Source of the DNA: Nissolia schottii
Lineage: Eukaryota; Streptophyta; Magnoliopsida; Fabales; Fabaceae
Direction of reading: 5' to 3'
DNA: 64,000 bases
Assembly: GCA_003254905.1 (NCBI GenBank)
Contig: QANU01011896.1
Coordinates: 139,964-203,963, forward strand
Under the pieces are notes generated by a model. That model searched no databases, had not been told where the DNA came from, and saw nothing but the letters and a program-made list of their open reading frames with translations. Of the stretch, positions 59,233 to 64,000 are shown one piece after another. Both the position numbers and the translations under genes were made by a program. How positions within the stretch are numbered: position 1 is the first letter of the stretch; every line of letters starts with the position of its first letter.

Positions 59233-60876
59233 TTTTTCCCTGTGAAATTCAATTCAATTGCATATTTTTGCAGTGCATTGAATGAATATGTCATGGGAAG
59301 TAGTAAAAAAGGGGGGGGGTTATAAAGGAGGAGTTATAACCATTATTTCTCTGTAAGGTACTCTTTTTAATTTTATTTTTTCAGCTTTACACAGAAGAAG
59401 AGAACACTAATTTTCATGATTATTTTTTTTTTCCCTGTTCCTTATTACTGATTTGTCAGCTCCTTTTTTTTCTTTTTTGTACCTCAGCACAATCATGTTT
59501 TGTCCTCTTTCTCCATGTTCAATTGTTCATGTGCCTTAAAAAGAAGTCTTTATGAAAAGCCTTTCAAACAGATTATGTACAAGCTTGACTAAAATTTGCT
59601 TGTTCTGTTTGAAGTACTACTTTGCAAATTATGACAATTGTAGGGAGTGGAATACAAAATTGGAGAAATATCAGTATGAGAGAGAGAAGAAAAAAAAAAG
59701 ATCAAACTTAAATGTAATAAGGATTCATTAAGTAGGATTTTTTAAGCATCCTCTCTCCACTTATTCACTTGTGTGTAATTATTCAATCATGTATTGCTCC
59801 ATTGTTATAAGTGTTGGACTCTCGCTCTCAATGCGTTAATAGTTCAATTTATGATAGAATCTGATTTGATGTATGTGAAATTCTTTTGCACGATTAGTTT
59901 ACATAAGTTAATCAAATAAAATATTGCATCATCACACCCCACATATATTTAAGAGTGATGTTAGCATAGATTTGGATTTATGGTGGACCGTGCACATAAT
60001 AACACATCAACCATTTAAAATATGATTTAACATTATAAATTTTCATGAAATGAATGGTTGATACATTACTATGTGTAGGACTCATTATGATCACGAGTCT
60101 ATGGTATCATTTTCCTATGTTCAAACCAAGTTACTAGATGACTTTGTTTATCTCTATTGTCTCTATTGGCCTATCTGCTTCATTGCTGCCAAGCTAAAAT
60201 GTCTTGGCTCCTGTCATTGCAGCGGTATAGCACTTCAAACCACACCCAATTGACACATTAATATAAGCAAGCGACTTGAGTCATATAAATTATTATTATA
60301 ATATGAGTTATTTACTATATGTGATTAGACAATTATTTGAAATAAGTCTCTTTTAGCAGTTTCTAAGCGACAATCTAAGTTGTCATTTTAATTTTGGATT
60401 GAAGATAGAGACAGCTGTTGGTTACACTTATACTACTATCAACTCTTTAATCTCATGGTCCTCTCACAGCTTGACCAAAACTTGAAACTTCCATTCATGT
60501 TAGATTCAACATTTTCCCCTCCTTATATAAATAAATAAAAAATAAAAGGTAAAAAAAAATGACTTTTCTCCTCTTCATTCCTGGTTGGCATTGTACCCAG
60601 AGAGATCTCAACCATCAAATCTTGTTTGCCTAAAATAAGATGGGGGATCATAACAAACATGGAATCAACAACAATTTCAGATCGAAATATCACTCATGGG
60701 GTAGAGTAATTTGACCAATTGATGTTATATTTGGGGTTTCTTTTCTTTTTTGTCCAAGGACCACATTAAATGAAGGATATATGCAAATCAATGTTTTAAT
60801 GCTCAAGTGATGGACATTTGTCTTGAAGCAAGTACAAAGTAATCTCACCAAGGCATCAAGAGAGTGAAGGTTGTTT

Positions 60877-61395
60877 TCATACTATAAAAATGTGTAGAAC
60901 TAGAATATTTCAAGTATAAGGGTAGGACAAGAAATTATTAGTTGTTTACATAATGTCAAGTATGATTGTGTTGATCACTTATCAAGTGATATTTCAGCTT
61001 CAAATAACAAGAGGATTCACCTTTAACTATCACTTAAAGTTGAAATGTCCCTCTATAAATAGTCCGAACACAATTCTACTTAGCATTTCACAAGGGCCTA
61101 ATACAATTTTTAGGTTAGAATTTGAATTTCAAGAAGAGGGCTTGAAATGTGTAAATTTTTCATACTATATAAATGTGTAGAACTACAATTTCAAGTACAA
61201 GGTAGAATAAGAAATTATGAGTTGTCCACGGAACACCAATTAGGATTGTATTCTAATTACTTTGTATAATGATATTTCAACTTTCAGATAGTGGGAGGAC
61301 CCACTAGCTACTGCTTAAAGTTAAAATATCACTTTTTCAGTAATTAGAGTACGATCTTACTTAGCGTTTCATGAACGTCTAATAATTCCTCCAAC
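60877..61395. repeat. Two-copy tandem duplication, unit about 282 bases
   Basis: Copy 1 begins TTTTCATACTATAAAAATGTGTAGAAC near 60875 and copy 2 begins TTTTTCATACTATATAAATGTGTAGAAC near 61156. Matching continues through CTTAAAGTTGAAATGTC and ends at TTAGCATTTCACAAGGGCCTAATA near 61081 versus TTAGCGTTTCATGAACGTCTAATA near 61361. The copies are clearly diverged. Confidence 0.75.
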
Positions 61396-61887
61396 GGCAA
61401 TTAGCAGAGTATTTGAGGAAGAAAATTGGGATTGTCATTGCCAAGGCCGGCTGCATAAATGGCTTGAATTGGTCATCTCTCATGCTTTCATGGTTATTGT
61501 GCCATTTTTATTTTTGTGTGTGTAAATGTGTGCTTGGTGGATCTGATCTTGACACTGTGTCCAAACTTTTGGTGGACATGATGCGGTTCTTTTTACTATT
61601 AAATAGAATATGATGCAACGGAGAAAATAAAAACCATTAGTTTAAGGACAAAATGGGATGGGAACTTTTGTGTAGATAAGCAGAGGAATTGATGCAGATT
61701 CAGATTTTTTCAAAGTGAAAAAAAATTAAAGAGTACTGCAAGTTGCAGCACAAGTTGCAAATTGATTTAATGGGGTGAAACAGATTCTGATGAAGAGTCA
61801 GCTCTAAGATTTTTGGGGGATGGGGGGGCAACAAAATCTTCACCCCTCTTTGCTTAGCTTACTTGCTTTTCATTATTAATTAATTGA

Positions 61888-61889
61888 AA

Positions 61890-61941
<52 letters not shown>
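61888..61941. repeat. (TAA)n microsatellite
   Basis: About 17 uninterrupted TAA units, seen directly. Confidence 0.95.
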
Positions 61942-61942
<1 letters not shown>

Positions 61943-64000
61943 GGATGACATAATTATCTTTCTTTCTTTTTGGATGAAAATCAAGGTACAGTTTTGGAAT
62001 TTGGGAATCAAAGTTTCTCATACTTTTCTTCCCTCTTTTAATTTCTAAAAATGGGAATGAAGTTGATGTGAAATATTGGGATGGCTTATTCTGCTACAAC
62101 TCCTCAAAATTCCTTTTCTACGGAGCTTATATCAAAGGACAAGGTATATTCTATTATTAAATTGACATGTTATGTGTTATGATCACTTGAATTTGATTCT
62201 TCACCTTTTTTTTCTCTTGCTCCATCAAAGGCCAGCAGAAATTATCTTTGGACATCGTTTTTCTCTCTTTTCTTTAAGGTTTTTATTCTTAATTTTTTTT
62301 TTTATTTAATAACGGATCGGTTAAGGATACAGGTTACTGGACCAAGAATATGTGCCAAAAGTGATTAGCTATTATGACATGACTTGTTCTAGTCAACTCT
62401 TATTTTCATATTATATATATGAGCTTGTTGTAGCATCAAACAATAGTAGCATGCTACTCATTTTATCACAACCAAAGGTTGCAAGATAAGATTGATAAAG
62501 TTGTGAAGTAGACATTTTAGGAGATCAAACTTCATATTTTGAAAACAAGGTTTTCATAATTGTTGTGTTTCAAGTGTGAATATAATAGTCTCATATTAAT
62601 GAAATTTAGACTAAGTAAAAAAATATATATTTGAGAATGTTCATAAATACATTGTCTTAAGTTTTTTGGATCAAGATGTGGTCTTCGGCCCACTTGATTT
62701 AATAGTTTCTCACTTAAGTCATCGATGTTAATATATGTTTAAAAAGACTCATTCCTTTAAGATTTTCGGGTTAAGATGTGATGTTCGATTCACTTATATG
62801 AATTCTCCCTTAGTACATTTAGTGAAAGAGCCTCCTCTTTAGTGTGATGATCAAGAAACATGCATGGTAGAGAAAACTATTTGGTAAATTTAGTTTATAT
62901 AAGGTCAATCTAGCTAGACTGTAAGACTAATGTATAATAATATCTTTATAATTTATCAAGTTAATTATAAGCGACAGATAGAAATTGTTGGACATGAATA
63001 TGATTAATTGAAATTTGAATGGGTGAAGAGGAACATTTTGACTTCAATTTTTTTTTAATTCTTAATTTGTTAATGACACACATATAATGTTGGTCATAGT
63101 CACTTTTAAGCATGATTATATGAGAGATTAGAGTAGCTAGCTGCCATTTGGAATTAAGAACATTAATGGAGATAATACTGCATTTTAATTAGAAAGAGAG
63201 TTTCCTTTGTACCTCCTAAGTAGGTTGAAAATATATTCAGGTGTTATCTGATTAGACATGGCATTCATACATGTGTGTAATGGTGTACTGTGTACATGCA
63301 GTTCCATAAGGAGAAATAAGAAAAAGTCTGAGAATGAAATGTCATGCATTTAAGAAATTTTTGTCCATAAAAAGTCAACCAACCATGAGTTCCCATCTGC
63401 TTAGACTTCCATTTTCAGTGTTTTTTTTTTTTTCTTCCTTTTCTTTTTCTATTCAGGTTGAGAATTTGGTATAGAAATATAGAACACAAGTACTTCCGAA
63501 TACTTATATTATATACATATTATTTTTTTATTATTTTGATAAATTTTATTATTCAATTAAAATTAATTTTATCTTGTTTTTAAGATTTTTTTTTGAGATC
63601 AACTATGGTATACTTACACTATAATGTGTTTTATATTATCAATCAATTATGTATTTTTTTTTAAATTAGTAATTAAAACATTGATACTATGTTAGTATGT
63701 GATCAAATAATAGTATAAAATACTCACTTGCAGTAAAAATATTTGAACACAAACCTCAACTATAAGGTAACATATTTTACGAAAATGTGTACTTAAGGCT
63801 TATTTGAAAACTATTTAAAAAAATATGTAATTGCTTTTTATTAAAAAAAATGTCTTAAAAAACTCTTGATTATAAATTGTTCTAAACTTAAAATATACGC
63901 AATTAATATTTTTCTTTGACGTGATTAAAAAAAGGCAAATGAATAGGTTGAGTTTTCTTTAAAACGAATATGTACGTTATATTATGCGCAAAAAATTAGG

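Larger units (their letters stand above)
58858..64000. other. 3' flank and AT-rich intergenic region
   Basis: The first 400-500 bases are the probable 3' untranslated region and flank of the MATE gene. The rest has no supported gene. It holds a hexanucleotide microsatellite at 59202-59232, a tandem duplication at 60877-61395 and a TAA microsatellite at 61888-61941. Short open frames have no recognised domain. Confidence 0.6.

Noticed and set aside
1..64000. CRISPR arrays, operons, phage or other prokaryotic systems
   Set aside because: All genes are plant-type, many with introns, and the repeats are plant transposons or microsatellites.

Overview
This window is nuclear DNA of a flowering plant, most likely a papilionoid legume and plausibly soybean (Glycine). 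The evidence is split genes with short AT-rich introns, long AT-rich intergenic DNA full of MITE-like fold-backs and microsatellites, and nested LTR remnants. The species is an inference, because no marker was searched. There are two assembly defects: a run of N at 26824-27265 and a single N at 25758 beside a duplicated 18-base stretch.

Layout. (1) 1839-2985 (+): two-exon gene for an uncharacterised, probably plastid-targeted protein. (2) 3668-9367 (-): 16-exon half-size ABC transporter of the ABCB28/NAP8 type. (3) 9451-14029: AT-rich spacer with two MITE-like elements. (4) 14296-17329 (+): five-exon PGAP3/Per1 GPI-lipid remodelling protein, with a decayed copy of part of exon 4 in its last intron. 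(5) 18126-18317: a tiny two-exon reading frame of doubtful status. (6) 19949-20635 (-): intronless CBF/DREB1 transcription factor. (7) 22435-22813: a long near-symmetric fold-back. (8) 25716-37811 (+): ten-exon GARP-type response regulator whose phosphoacceptor Asp is replaced by Glu. (9) 46706-50077: a probable solo LTR with a second solo LTR nested inside it, each flanked by a 5-base target-site duplication. (10) 57295-58857 (+): intronless MATE/DTX transporter. The remainder is intergenic DNA with decayed repeats.

The genes are a mixed plant neighbourhood, not an operon. One link is notable: an ABCB28-type gene lies near a CBF/DREB1 gene, as in Arabidopsis (At4g25450 beside the CBF1-3 cluster), and a MATE gene also lies on the same side as in the Arabidopsis CBF4-DTX50 region. 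This suggests conserved ancestral gene order.

The most unusual items are the Glu-for-Asp response regulator, three GC-AG introns with matching donors, the partial exon duplication inside the PGAP3 intron, the fold-back at 22.4-22.8 kb, and the nested solo LTRs. No wholly new system could be demonstrated from sequence alone.
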